Below are positions 41,725-50,970 of a stretch of 64,000 nt of DNA, piece by piece (the first letter of the stretch is position 1; every line of letters starts with the position of its first letter). Location of the stretch: contig CP090855.1 of assembly GCA_041879425.1 (NCBI GenBank), positions 1,612,001 through 1,676,000 on the forward strand, given 5' to 3'. Both the position numbers and the translations under genes were made by a program. The notes under the pieces are model-generated. The model was not told the DNA's origin and did not search any database. It was given only the letters and a program-made list of their open reading frames with translations. Source of the DNA: Vibrio pomeroyi (lineage in GTDB: Bacteria > Pseudomonadota > Gammaproteobacteria > Enterobacterales > Vibrionaceae).

Positions 41725-43083
41725 ATGTCCAATTCGAAAAATTCTAATGCGGTAATTGCCCCTTCGGCAGTGGCGCTTATCCCTCTGATCGTGTTCCTAG
41801 CGCTGTTTATTGGCGTAGGTACATACTTGTCACTGCAAGGCGTCGATTTTGCTTTTTATCAGCTTCCAGCTCCGATTGCGGCTTTACCTGCTGTGATGTT
41901 GGCGTTGTTGCTAAGCAAAGATAAATTGAACCGTGCTATCGAACAGTTCTTGGGTGGAGTCGGTCATAAAGACATTATCGCAATGTGTATGATCTACCTA
42001 TTGGCGGGTGCTTTTGCGGCCGTGGCTAAAGCGTCTGGCGGCGTTGACGCGACGGTAAATCTTGGTCTATCTGCGATTCCGACAAGCATGATCCTACCGG
42101 GTATCTTCCTAATTTCTGCGTTCATCGCGACAGCAATGGGTACCTCGATGGGTACTATTGCCGCGGTAGCCCCTGTTGCACTAGGCATTGCTGATTCTGC
42201 TGGCATGAGCATTCCACTAACAGCCGGTGTTGTGTTAAGTGGCGCGATGTTTGGTGACAACCTTTCTATCATCTCTGATACCACGATTGCCGCGACACGT
42301 TCGCAAGGCTGTGAGATGAGAGATAAATTTAAAGAGAACATCCGTATTGCACTTCCTGCTGCATTGATTGCGATTGTTATCTTTGCTTTCAACAGCACGG
42401 CAACTCAGGTTCCTGAAACCGGTCCAATTGAGTGGCTGAAAGTTCTGCCGTACATCACTATTTTGATTCTTGCAGTTTCGGGCATGAATGTGTTCGTTGT
42501 GCTAACAATCGGTATTCTGCTGGCGGGTGGTGTAAGCCTAGGCTCTGTTGAGAACTATGGTTTGACGGATTACGCTCAAGATATCTATGCAGGTTTCGGT
42601 AATATGCAGGAAATCTTCCTACTATCGATGTTGATTGGTGGTTTGAGTGAGCTGATGCGTCGCCAAGGCGGACTTGCGTTCCTGACTAACCTTGTAAGCG
42701 GTGTGATTCGTGCGTTTGGTTCTTCACACTCTAAGCAAGCGAATGGTCGTGCGAGTGAGCTAGGCATTGCTGGTTTGGTGTCTATGGTTAACATGTGCAC
42801 TGCAAACAACACAGTAGCGATCATTGTGTCTGGTAGTGTGGCTCGCCAACTAGCGGAAGAGAACAACGTGTCTCCGCGTCGCTCAGCAAGCTTGTTGGAT
42901 ATCTTCTCTTGCGTAATTCAAGGTGTGTTGCCCTACGGTGCGCAGGTACTGCTATTAGGCTCGGTGTTCAACCTATCGCCGCTAGAGATTGTCTCTAACT
43001 CATACTACTGTTTTGCACTGGCTATCGTGGCTGTGGTTGCTGTGTTTATCAAACATCCAGCTCGTCAAACTGCAACTGCATAA
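41725..43083 (+). CDS. Na+/H+ antiporter, NhaC superfamily
   Basis: A 452-aa inner-membrane carrier with about 11-12 hydrophobic helices. Diagnostic parts include GIFLISAFIATAMGTSMGTIAAVAP, SGAMFGDNLSIISDTTIAA (the family's Asp-containing motif) and MCTANNTVAIIVSG. It probably exchanges Na+ for protons, consistent with a marine lifestyle; an organic-acid exchanger is the alternative in this superfamily. The ATG at 41725 was chosen; a TTG at 41710 is also in frame. Neither has a strong ribosome binding site. Confidence 0.87.
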   Translation: MSNSKNSNAVIAPSAVALIPLIVFLALFIGVGTYLSLQGVDFAFYQLPAPIAALPAVMLALLLSKDKLNRAIEQFLGGVGHKDIIAMCMIYLLAGAFAAVAKASGGVDATVNLGLSAIPTSMILPGIFLISAFIATAMGTSMGTIAAVAPVALGIADSAGMSIPLTAGVVLSGAMFGDNLSIISDTTIAATRSQGCEMRDKFKENIRIALPAALIAIVIFAFNSTATQVPETGPIEWLKVLPYITILILAVSGMNVFVVLTIGILLAGGVSLGSVENYGLTDYAQDIYAGFGNMQEIFLLSMLIGGLSELMRRQGGLAFLTNLVSGVIRAFGSSHSKQANGRASELGIAGLVSMVNMCTANNTVAIIVSGSVARQLAEENNVSPRRSASLLDIFSCVIQGVLPYGAQVLLLGSVFNLSPLEIVSNSYYCFALAIVAVVAVFIKHPARQTATA

Positions 43084-43101
43084 TAAAAGCTCGTTTCTAT
43101 A

Positions 43102-43130
43102 AGAAGGCGTCGTAATCGGCGCCTTTTTTG
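43102..43130. terminator. Terminator between nhaC-like and araC-type genes
   Basis: AAGGCGTCG pairs with CGGCGCCTT (one mismatch) around TAAT, followed by TTTTTT. Confidence 0.82.
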
Positions 43131-43139
43131 TATCTATTA

Positions 43140-43955
43140 CTATGCTGTCGATAAAGTGTCACTGAAAAACTTACCAGGAGTGACTCCAAAGTTGAGTTTA
43201 AAGAGCTGATTGAACGCACTTAAACTGGAAAAACCACAGCTTAAAGCAACGGTCGTAACGGGTTGATTATTTGCCAATAATTTCAACGCACTAAACAATC
43301 GAGCTTGCTGTCGATAATCGATAAATGACATCCCTAAATCACTTCTAAATATACGACTCAGTGTTCGACTGCTGACGTTGGTTCGCTCAGCCCACTCCTT
43401 CAATGATTGATTACTTGCCGGATCTTCTAAGATCGCTTCGCAGACTGGCACTAAGCGTTTATCGGAAGGGATCGGAATATTCACAGAGGCTTGCGGTGCG
43501 ACTTTCAGTTGATCTAATACCACTTGTATCAAGTTTCGATAAGGCTGACTGAAGAGATCTTGATCTTCCTGTTCGGCATACCCAGAAAGGTGATTGATGA
43601 TCTCCCTCAGCATGGCTGATATGTTGAGCACACAACTTTCACTGGGTAAGTCGAGATCGATGTCTTGATGCAGGTAGAGGTTCTTCATCTCTGCATCGCC
43701 ATACATGTAGACCTTGTGTTTTTGATAAGCGGGAACCCAAACCGCGCGTTGTGGTGGAATCAACCACAAGTCATTTTCTGTCTCTACCGCCATGACACCA
43801 CTGCGTGCGCATACTAATTGATGATAACGGTGGAAGTGCCAATCGATAACAAACCCATTCGAATATGATTTGGGAACCACGACAGCAGGTCGCTGATCAA
43901 TGTCCAAGGTAATCGCATTTGACGTTGAACCGATGGCTTTGGGTGTTTGGCTCAT
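43140..43955 (-). CDS. AraC-family transcriptional regulator with cupin domain
   Basis: A 271-aa regulator. The N-terminal cupin-like sensor carries FVIDWHFHRYHQLVCARSGVMAV, given as residues about 36-58, and a WLIPPQRAVWVPAYQKH core. The C-terminal double HTH includes LKEWAERTNVSSRTLSRIF and VALSCGFSSLSAFNQLFK. This layout matches small-molecule-responsive AraC proteins that control efflux. It is divergent from an MFS gene starting 86 bases away, and an inverted repeat lies between them. Confidence 0.9.
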   Translation of the reverse strand: MSQTPKAIGSTSNAITLDIDQRPAVVVPKSYSNGFVIDWHFHRYHQLVCARSGVMAVETENDLWLIPPQRAVWVPAYQKHKVYMYGDAEMKNLYLHQDIDLDLPSESCVLNISAMLREIINHLSGYAEQEDQDLFSQPYRNLIQVVLDQLKVAPQASVNIPIPSDKRLVPVCEAILEDPASNQSLKEWAERTNVSSRTLSRIFRSDLGMSFIDYRQQARLFSALKLLANNQPVTTVALSCGFSSLSAFNQLFKLNFGVTPGKFFSDTLSTA

Positions 43956-43967
43956 TTGAGTAAAATA

Positions 43968-43993
43968 TTGTCTTATTGTGGTCTATGAGACAA
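43968..43993. promoter_or_regulatory. Inverted repeat TTGTCT-N14-AGACAA between araC and MFS genes
   Basis: TTGTCT at 43968-43973 and AGACAA at 43988-43993 are perfect inverted arms with a 14-base spacer, so the centres are about two helical turns apart. It lies in the 86-base gap between the divergent genes and is a reasonable operator for the AraC-type regulator. Confidence 0.45.
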
Positions 43994-44041
43994 ATAATAG
44001 ACAGTTAAACTTCTGATGTCACCGACTAATAAGGTTCTATC

Positions 44042-45238
44042 ATGAAGCGCTTACTCAATTCGTTATCTCTCAATCTTGGCCACGGCCTCAATCATTATGT
44101 TTTGCTTATTTTCCCAAGTGCCGTGCTTACGTTGCATTTAGAGTGGGGGATGGGCTATGCCGAGCTTTTGAGTGTGGGCAGTGCAGCAATGATTGTTTAT
44201 GGCGTGATGTCTTTACCCGTAGGCTGGCTTGCCGACTATTGGAGCCGCACCGGATCAATGAAGGCATTCTTTTTTGGTACAGGCACAGCAGCAATTGCAA
44301 CTGGGTTTGCCCAAGATGCTTTTCAAATTAGCGTTGGCCTTTGTGTTATCGGTTTGTTTGCTTCTATCTACCATCCTGTTGGCACTGCACTTGTTTTTGG
44401 TTCTTCCGAAAAAACGGGTAGAGCGATTACCGTTAATGGCTTGTATGGCAATCTGGGGTTAGCGCTAGCGGCAGTAGTGACTGCGTATTTATCACAGACA
44501 TTTTCTTGGAGGCTGTCATTCATTCTCCCCGGCGTTGCCTGTATTTTGGTGGGCGTAGTGTACTGCTTTGTGTATGACGTAAAATCATGCCAGCGCAAGG
44601 TGAAAAAGAATGACAAAGCGCAGGGATTAGCTGCAAATAAGATTGCTCGTCTAATCGTCTGTATTGGATTGATAGCTTTTGTCGGTGGCCTTGTTTTTCA
44701 AACCACGACGACATCTCTGCCTAAGGTGTTGAACACAGAACTGACTTCATCAATTGGCTTCTCAGGAGCTCTAACGACGTTCATTTTTGTGTGTGCTGCT
44801 TTCATTCAGTTGTCGATCGGAGAGCTGATCGAGCGTATGTCAGTCAAAAAGCTGCTGGTATTGATTACAGGCTGTCAGTTGGTGTTTTTGCTGTTAGCAA
44901 CAGTAGTACAAGGTTGGTGGCTTATTCCCGTGTTTATGGGGCTGATGCTTAGCACCTATGCTCAAATCCCCGTTAATGACTGGTTGATTGGACATTATTC
45001 AGCACCAGCGTGGCGCTCTCGAATCTATGCTCTGAAATACACCTTGAGCTTCAGCACCGCCCCAATTGCCTATTGGCTTATTTCTTCTGTCTACTCAGCA
45101 ACAGCAGGGTTCACCGTAATGTTTTTGATACTAGTGATAGGAATGTTCACTGCGGTGTCCGCGGCATTCTTGATTCCGAATTTATCTGCCCACAAAAATG
45201 AGCCAGCTCAGAACACACTATCGAAAGAAGATTGTTGA
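44042..45238 (+). CDS. MFS transporter (fosmidomycin-resistance-like)
   Basis: A 398-aa carrier with 12 predicted helices. LGHGLNHYVLLIFPSAVLTL at the N-terminus and ASIYHPVGTALVFGSSEKTGRAITVNGLYGNLG resemble the Fsr-type subfamily of MFS exporters. A basic cytoplasmic loop near residues 182-200 separates the two halves. AAGG precedes the ATG by 7 bases. It is divergent from the AraC gene that probably controls it. Confidence 0.85.
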   Translation: MKRLLNSLSLNLGHGLNHYVLLIFPSAVLTLHLEWGMGYAELLSVGSAAMIVYGVMSLPVGWLADYWSRTGSMKAFFFGTGTAAIATGFAQDAFQISVGLCVIGLFASIYHPVGTALVFGSSEKTGRAITVNGLYGNLGLALAAVVTAYLSQTFSWRLSFILPGVACILVGVVYCFVYDVKSCQRKVKKNDKAQGLAANKIARLIVCIGLIAFVGGLVFQTTTTSLPKVLNTELTSSIGFSGALTTFIFVCAAFIQLSIGELIERMSVKKLLVLITGCQLVFLLLATVVQGWWLIPVFMGLMLSTYAQIPVNDWLIGHYSAPAWRSRIYALKYTLSFSTAPIAYWLISSVYSATAGFTVMFLILVIGMFTAVSAAFLIPNLSAHKNEPAQNTLSKEDC

Positions 45239-45273
45239 TACTGAATGACTTTGTTCGAGGCTAAACCTAAAAG

Positions 45274-45302
45274 GAAACCGCCCAAGTGGGCGGTTTCGTG
45301 TT
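45274..45302. terminator. Bidirectional terminator between two MFS genes
   Basis: GAAACCGCCC (45274-45283) pairs perfectly with GGGCGGTTTC (45288-45297) around AAGT. It lies between convergent genes. Confidence 0.85.
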
Positions 45303-45327
45303 TTGTATTGAGGTTGCCTGAACAGCC

Positions 45328-46524
45328 TTAATTCAGCTTCGTTGTCACATACTCTTTGTTTCTGACCATTAACCACATCAAGCCGCCTAGGGTGCCGACG
45401 GATAATTGGATAAAGCCGAGGTTTTCAATCAGTGAGTCTGGGCGGATCGAAACTAAGACCATGCCTAGCGAGCCACAAATCATGCTAAAGAATTGAATCA
45501 GTGCAACTGCAGAGCCTGTGTCGTGGTCTTGTTGATTCAGCATCAAGTTAGTGCCGGGCACTCGCATGATGATGGCCATTAAAGTGGCAGGGGCTGCGAT
45601 GAAAGCAAAGAACCAAGGTGACAATCCACCGACAGTTAGCGTGAAGATTCCGGCAATCGCCAGTAGAGTAAAACACCCGGTAATGACTTTTTGAACTGGC
45701 ATTCGATAGGACAACTTCATGTAAATGGTTGGCCCGAATGAGGCGCACATTGCGTTGAATGCGAACGCGTAGCTGAACTGTTGTTCGGTGAGCCCGAAGT
45801 CATTGATGTAGATATAAGATCCGGCAGCCAGAAAGCCCATCAACGCCATTGGTGTGATAGAGAAAATAACCAGTAGCTTGACGAACGAACGGTTTTTCAT
45901 GACCACGCCCATTCTTCCCCATGAACGGAACATAGAACCTTGGTACTTGGTTTCTAGCGTCTCTCGATAGCAGAACGCTAATACTGAGGCGAACGCACCA
46001 AAAATCGCGAGAGTGACGAACATCATTCTCCAAGATGCGATTTTCAGTAGGAAGGCACCAAATACAGGCGCGACCATCGGCGCGATGATCACTAGTGACA
46101 TGATGGTCGCCATGATCTTTTCGCGTTCTCGCCCCTCATAAAGATCTTTCACAATGGCGGTGGCAATAACAGTGATGGCACTGCCTGCAAACGCTTGAAA
46201 GATGCGAGCGCCAATCAATTGCTCGATGCTGTTGGTCATTGCGCAGATTACGCTCGCGACCATATAGCTTGCTAAGCCAATCAATAGGATAGGCTTACGG
46301 CCAAATTTTTCGCTCAACGGTCCCCAGAACAACAGACCTACAGCATAAGTCACGAAGTAGCTGCTTAGGGTTAGGTTAACCATCGATTGATCGGTATTGA
46401 ACACCTCGACCATTTGCGGAAGTGCTGGCAAATACAGGTCGATGGTCAATGGAGGAAACGCACTGATGATAACGAGGAAAAATAGCATACCGGTCTTACC
46501 CAGTACTGGTTGTGGTTTCTTCAA
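45328..46524 (-). CDS. Bcr/CflA-family multidrug efflux MFS transporter
   Basis: A 398-aa exporter with 12 helices. The N-terminal ISAFPPLTIDLYLPALPQM and the helix 2-3 loop LLFWGPLSEKFGRKPILLIGL are hallmarks of the Bcr/CflA group, and RIFQAFAGSAITVIATAIVKDLY is motif C/5-like. The start is a TTG at 46524 with GGGGAGAG 4-5 bases upstream, which supports it. The substrate range is not predictable. Confidence 0.9.
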   Translation of the reverse strand: MKKPQPVLGKTGMLFFLVIISAFPPLTIDLYLPALPQMVEVFNTDQSMVNLTLSSYFVTYAVGLLFWGPLSEKFGRKPILLIGLASYMVASVICAMTNSIEQLIGARIFQAFAGSAITVIATAIVKDLYEGREREKIMATIMSLVIIAPMVAPVFGAFLLKIASWRMMFVTLAIFGAFASVLAFCYRETLETKYQGSMFRSWGRMGVVMKNRSFVKLLVIFSITPMALMGFLAAGSYIYINDFGLTEQQFSYAFAFNAMCASFGPTIYMKLSYRMPVQKVITGCFTLLAIAGIFTLTVGGLSPWFFAFIAAPATLMAIIMRVPGTNLMLNQQDHDTGSAVALIQFFSMICGSLGMVLVSIRPDSLIENLGFIQLSVGTLGGLMWLMVRNKEYVTTKLN

Positions 46525-46771
46525 GGTCTCTCCCCGTTATCCAAGAAAAGGTTTCTAATGGATGTGATGTTGTGTTTCAGAAGGCGTAAGGCACATCAGA
46601 CATTAAGAATGGATTCGCTAAAGAAGGTGGCGAAAGTCTCTGGGATACTATCTGGGCGCTTAATTGTATTACAAAATATTATCACTCTTATAGTTAATGA
46701 GTTCAACCAGTTAGTGAGTCGGTTAGATTGTCATGTTGAGCGATAGATTGTAGTCGCTGTGATTCAGTTTG

Positions 46772-47152
46772 CTATCTTTTTCTCGGACGCTTTTCTACCA
46801 AGCCGTTGCGCTCTAAGCCGCGTCTTACGCTGCTGCATAGTTTACCAAAACGACGCAGTTCTTCGAAGTTTGGTCCTTGTCCGGTTGAAATACTGTGTTC
46901 CCAGTACATCAACTCACTGTCGACCATCTCCAATAATTTCTTAGAGCAACCAGAACAGTTACCTTTTGGACCACAGATAAACGTCTCTGATTCGTAAAGG
47001 GGGAGTTCGTTTTTCACTTCTTCGATTAGATTCAACATCGCCGAGTTTAAGTCTGGCTTTTTGCTCGTGAGTGGTTTCAAGCTTAGTGCTTGAGACGCCA
47101 CCATTGAAGGGGTTTGTGTGTTGGATTGTGAATTCAAAGCAGCTGATGACAT
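46772..47152 (-). CDS. Conserved-looking 126-aa protein with a cysteine motif, not recognised
   Basis: A soluble 126-aa protein with no signal peptide. Residues 1-40 are Ser/Ala/Gln-rich and low complexity. The middle has Cys60, Cys66 and Cys69 in FICGPKGNCSGCSKKLLEM, followed by a helix-rich segment (YWEHSISTGQGPNFEELRRFGKLCSSVRRGLERNGL) and a basic KRPRKR tail. The Cys cluster could bind zinc. I believe such proteins are widespread in Vibrio but cannot name the family. No operon partner. Confidence 0.65.
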   Translation of the reverse strand: MSSAALNSQSNTQTPSMVASQALSLKPLTSKKPDLNSAMLNLIEEVKNELPLYESETFICGPKGNCSGCSKKLLEMVDSELMYWEHSISTGQGPNFEELRRFGKLCSSVRRGLERNGLVEKRPRKR

Positions 47153-47244
47153 ATCAAAGGCCTCAAGGAAAGAAGAAGAGGGGCATGCTACTCTTCACAA
47201 GAAAGTGAACCTTGATGTAGTGCAATAAGCGTGGATATATACCC

Positions 47245-47283
47245 AAAAGAGGTAGGAGCCACAATCGTTGTGACTCCTCTTTT
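47245..47283. terminator. Terminator downstream of the RluA-family gene
   Basis: AAAAGAGG (47245-47252) pairs with CCTCTTTT (47276-47283), with an inner CACAA/TTGTG pairing. It follows the - strand gene ending at 47308. Confidence 0.75.
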
Positions 47284-47307
47284 AAGGCTTGTTACTAATG
47301 AGAACCC

Positions 47308-49020
47308 TTAGAATTCAGCGTCAAACTGGAACTCCATCCACTCTTTGGTGACTGGGTGATGAAGTGCAAGCCTTTCAGCGTGCAGGTGAAGACGGTCAGC
47401 TTTGTTGCCATACAAGCCGTCACCAACGATAGGCATGTTAAGCCCTTCTTCGTGTGAACAGTGAACGCGCAATTGGTGAGTACGGCCAGTTTTCGGGTGC
47501 AGATAAACCTTGGTTGTTGCTTGGTTTCGCTCAATCACTTCCCACTTGGTTTCAGCTGGCTTGCCGTATTCGAAGCAGACAATCTGACGAGGACGATCGT
47601 ACAAATCGCCACGCAGTGGCAAGCGAACATAACCTTCATCTTCCGTTAGAACACCTTCAATCATCGCTACGTATCGCTTCTCGACTTCACGAGTAATGAA
47701 CTGCTTCTGCAAGCTTTTGTTCGCACGTCGTGTGAGGGCAAATATCAGAATGCCAGAGGTCGCCATGTCTAAGCGGTGAATAACAAATGGCCCTTCAACA
47801 TCAGGGTGCATTTCTTGAACGCGAGTATAAGCCGAATCTTTGATGGTTTTGCCCGGTACAGATAGAAAACCGGCTGGCTTGTGTACCACAACGATGTGAT
47901 CGTCTTGGAACAAGATATCGAGGTCTTTGCCTTCTGCAGGATTTTCTAGTAATGGGTTGGGATCGACTTCTAGACCTTTCATCATGTGGCCTAAAATCGG
48001 TACACACTTACTCTGACAAGAAGCGTAGTATTTCTTGTGCTTACGGATTTCAGACTTCGGTGAACGGCCCCACCAAAACTCAGCCAGTGCCAGTGGCTCA
48101 TAGCCATTCAGATACGCATATTGCAGAAGCTTTGGCGCGGCACATTCGCCAGAACCTGCTGGTGGAATCTTGTTTGGCGTATTTTCAAAGATCTGGTTAA
48201 GGTCTTCGACATTGCCTTCCGCATTTTGGAAAGCATATTGTGAAAACAGCTTGTGCTGAAGTTGATGAGAGATGTGTGCTCTTTGCTCTTTGAGCTCAGC
48301 TAATTGAGTCGTAAACACGTCAACTTTGCCTTGAAGCTCATTCAGAGTTTGTTCCCAGTTGAGCTTAAGGTATTTCTGTTGATTCTTGTCGGCAACACTG
48401 GCTTTGTTTAGCTCGTTATTTAGCTGTTCGAAAGCTTGCTCATCAAGGTTTTCTTTACCTTGTTCACGTTGTTCTTTACGCGTTTTTCGACCTTCAATAA
48501 TCAACAAGCGTTGCGCTTCAATCTCTTGTTCTGCCTGTGCTTTCTGCTGTGCTAACTGTTCACACAGATCCAGGTATTCAGCGTTCACTTGCAGGGCTTT
48601 AAATTTCGCATTCACAGCCATCATGTCAGCCGTGTCTTGATGGAAAAAGCTGTCACTGCTCAACATATCGAATACGGGGGGCACAAAATGGGGCAGTAGG
48701 TTTTGGTCGGCTATTTTCCCAGAGAAAGCAGAAAAGTAACCCAGCTCACCTTCTGGGCTTCTTACTAACAACACACCAAACATCTTGCCGCGACCGGCAT
48801 CAGAATCGAGTCCGAAGTCATGTTGCCAATCGGTTTGTGTTTCTAGGTATTGTTGAAGCTGGTGCGAGGCGATTTCACACAGTGGGTGCGGTTCATAGTA
48901 GAACGGGAAGGTGAAACGCTCAGGCAACGCATATGACTCTATCGGCTGTTGAAAGCGAGTGAAGCAATGCTCAGGTGTGTGGCTGTTTTCTGAGTCGTGC
49001 GTTGGTTTTGATGAGTGCAT
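47308..49020 (-). CDS. RluA-family pseudouridine synthase with long N-terminal extension
   Basis: A 570-aa protein. The C-terminal 210 residues are an RluA-type synthase: LFQDDHIVVVHKPAGFLSVPG, FVIHRLDMATSGILIFA with catalytic Asp418, and KTGRTHQLRVHCSHEEGLNMPIVGD. The N-terminal 360 residues have no family I can name. They include a Glu/Gln/Lys-rich coiled coil (about 145-262) and then NKIPPAGSGECAAPKLLQYA. Standard RluA enzymes are 220-330 aa. The target is probably rRNA or tRNA uridine; the extension may select it. Single gene with its own terminator. Confidence 0.87.
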   Translation of the reverse strand: MHSSKPTHDSENSHTPEHCFTRFQQPIESYALPERFTFPFYYEPHPLCEIASHQLQQYLETQTDWQHDFGLDSDAGRGKMFGVLLVRSPEGELGYFSAFSGKIADQNLLPHFVPPVFDMLSSDSFFHQDTADMMAVNAKFKALQVNAEYLDLCEQLAQQKAQAEQEIEAQRLLIIEGRKTRKEQREQGKENLDEQAFEQLNNELNKASVADKNQQKYLKLNWEQTLNELQGKVDVFTTQLAELKEQRAHISHQLQHKLFSQYAFQNAEGNVEDLNQIFENTPNKIPPAGSGECAAPKLLQYAYLNGYEPLALAEFWWGRSPKSEIRKHKKYYASCQSKCVPILGHMMKGLEVDPNPLLENPAEGKDLDILFQDDHIVVVHKPAGFLSVPGKTIKDSAYTRVQEMHPDVEGPFVIHRLDMATSGILIFALTRRANKSLQKQFITREVEKRYVAMIEGVLTEDEGYVRLPLRGDLYDRPRQIVCFEYGKPAETKWEVIERNQATTKVYLHPKTGRTHQLRVHCSHEEGLNMPIVGDGLYGNKADRLHLHAERLALHHPVTKEWMEFQFDAEF

Positions 49021-49325
49021 ATTGTCGTCTTACTTCATGGTGATAAATGGCTGTGGATCTATGGTGTATGCTTTGAGAGCTTAAACACAGTACAAGGCGG
49101 CGATTCTACTCTTTATCGAAATGCGCCTCAAATAAGAATCGCTCAATGACTGGGTACGAAAGCTGTTCTTGGACATATTAGGTTTATTCTTTGGCACAAA
49201 ACCTCAGCAGTTGCGCTTGATACTCATAAATTGATGAGTGGCGTCTCGTTTTTAATCATAGAAGACAACTTCGCAAACGAAGGGTGGTAGCCTTGCCGCC
49301 CTCTTGTTCAACCTAAGGTAACATT
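49021..49325. other. Divergent promoter region, rluA-like and Nudix genes
   Basis: A 305-base gap. GGTAACATT before 49326 includes the ribosome binding site. No small gene, repeat or hairpin could be supported. Confidence 0.35.
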
Positions 49326-49778
49326 ATGATTCCACTCAATACTTCGATTGTATCTGGTGTCGCAATTTCTGAGATCGACGGACAAACGAAAATGCTATTA
49401 ATGAAGCGTGTGAAAGGCGAGTTTTGGTGCCATGTCGCAGGCTCGATTGAAGCTGGTGAAACAGGCTGGCAGGCTATTGTTCGTGAGTTTGAAGAAGAGA
49501 CACAGATTCAAGTACAAGACTTGTATAACGCTCAGTTTCTAGAGCAGTTTTACGAGGCGCACGTGAACGTGATTGAGTTAATCCCAGTGTTTGCGGTTGT
49601 ATGTCCGCCCAACCAAGCGATAGAACTGAATGACGAACACACTGAGTACCGTTGGTGTAGTTTAGAGGAAGCGAAAGCGCTCGCGCCGTTCCCTAACCAG
49701 CATGCGGTCTACGATCATATTTGGTCATATTTTGTCGATAAACCAGTCAACCCGCTTTACCGAGTGAAACTGAGCTAG
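49326..49778 (+). CDS. Nudix hydrolase
   Basis: A 150-aa enzyme hydrolysing nucleoside diphosphates linked to another moiety. The Nudix box is readable as GSIEAGETGWQAIVREFEEETQI around residues 43-65, with the REFEEE metal ligands present. The N-terminal IVSGVAISEIDGQTKMLLMKRVKGEFW is a typical first strand pair. The substrate is undetermined; the sequence resembles the NTP pyrophosphohydrolase group. Single gene, convergent with the deaminase gene. Confidence 0.88.
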   Translation: MIPLNTSIVSGVAISEIDGQTKMLLMKRVKGEFWCHVAGSIEAGETGWQAIVREFEEETQIQVQDLYNAQFLEQFYEAHVNVIELIPVFAVVCPPNQAIELNDEHTEYRWCSLEEAKALAPFPNQHAVYDHIWSYFVDKPVNPLYRVKLS

Positions 49779-49795
49779 CATTGGCAATTTAAGAG

Positions 49796-50233
49796 TTAAG
49801 ACTTACCAAGATACGGGGTTAAAAAGGCGCTCACTTGCGCTTGGCATAGCCCTATATCCACTTTCACTCCGTGCGATTCGAGTATCGCTATACCACGACC
49901 ATTATTGCGTGGGTCAGGGTCTAACATGGCAACGACGACGTGTTTTACACCTGCTTTGACCAATGTATTGGCGCAAGCGGGTGTTCTGCCAACAAAAGAG
50001 CAGGGCTCTAAAGTTACGTAAGCGGTAACGCCTTCCATTGTTCCATCCGTTTCGTCGTCATATCTATTCAGTGCTTCGACCTCGGCATGGTTGCCACCGA
50101 CTTTTTGTGTGTACCCAACAGCCACCACCTTATCGTCTTTGACCAATACACAGCCTACTGGCGGGTTTGGTTGGCAATCAGGTAGGGCTTGGCGCGAAGC
50201 TTCAAGAGCTTGCAACATGTATTGTTGGTTCAT
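49796..50233 (-). CDS. Stand-alone RibD-like deaminase domain protein
   Basis: A 145-aa zinc-dependent cytidine-deaminase-fold protein. The motifs are His49-Ala-Glu51 and Pro-Cys78...GRTPAC87, the latter being the RibD-type PCxxxGRTPxC pattern. It lacks the reductase half found in full RibD (about 360 aa). It could act on riboflavin-pathway pyrimidines or another nucleobase; a separate full ribD is expected elsewhere in the genome. Single gene. Confidence 0.85.
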   Translation of the reverse strand: MNQQYMLQALEASRQALPDCQPNPPVGCVLVKDDKVVAVGYTQKVGGNHAEVEALNRYDDETDGTMEGVTAYVTLEPCSFVGRTPACANTLVKAGVKHVVVAMLDPDPRNNGRGIAILESHGVKVDIGLCQAQVSAFLTPYLGKS

Positions 50234-50403
50234 GGTCGTTACTCTGTATGACGAGGGGCGCAGCAGTTGGTGAAGTGCGCGTTTAATGAGTGACTAAGCT
50301 AATAAGTGGAGCATATTCGATCTGATTGGACTTCGAGTCAATGGTTTTTGCTTTGAGTTCGACTGCCAGTTAATTGGTGCCAATGACTGACTTTGGTCGA
50401 TAG

Positions 50404-50970
50404 CTAGTTCTGGTCAATCGTGTTTCCAATCGTTAACTTGGGCCAGTGAGTTAGCCAGTTTTTAGATTGAACCCGTTGGTCAAACACATCTCTGTTGCGA
50501 TTGGGATTCGGGGTGATCTTTAAATCAAACAAACTCTCTAAACCAAAAGCCGAGATACACTCGATCTCTCCATCGCAGTTTTGTTTTACGGCGATCGCCG
50601 TCTCTTTTTCAGGCCAATAACTCATCGCATCTAATGAGCTTTGGTAAGGCTTGTCTTTGTTTCTGATGTGCATGTTGGCTTGATTACGAACTTGCCAGTT
50701 GAGCTCAGGTAAACTCTCTTGAAGCTGGGCTTCGTATCGAATAGCCGATTCGTAAGGGGTGTCATTGCGATCAAAGTAGATCACATCAATGTCATTGAGT
50801 GGTGTAGGGGCGTCAAAACCATGTAGGTGATCCCAGACTCGATTCCTCACAAAACCAGCGGCGACATAGCATTGTGGTAAACCCAGTTGAGATACACACT
50901 CTAATACCTGCATTCGCAAGAGATCTTGTTTGATCAATGTGATGACACGTGGGGCTAACGGGTCTGTCAT
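50404..50970 (-). CDS. Nucleotidyltransferase-fold family protein (DUF925-like)
   Basis: A 188-aa protein with the nucleotidyltransferase-fold pattern: YVAAGFVRNRVWDHLHGF followed by the acidic LNDIDVIYFD (metal-binding Asp-x-Asp) and SLDAMSYWPEKETAIAV. The FGLESLFDLKITPNPNR tail is typical of the family, often annotated as nucleotidyltransferase. The substrate is unknown. Its start overlaps the preceding ABM-domain gene by ATGA, so the two genes form one operon. Confidence 0.85.
   Translation of the reverse strand: MTDPLAPRVITLIKQDLLRMQVLECVSQLGLPQCYVAAGFVRNRVWDHLHGFDAPTPLNDIDVIYFDRNDTPYESAIRYEAQLQESLPELNWQVRNQANMHIRNKDKPYQSSLDAMSYWPEKETAIAVKQNCDGEIECISAFGLESLFDLKITPNPNRNRDVFDQRVQSKNWLTHWPKLTIGNTIDQN

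Noticed and set aside
41994..42398. 134-codon open frame on the - strand inside the nhaC-like gene
   Set aside because: Shadow of a hydrophobic membrane-protein gene; codon pattern follows the + strand gene.
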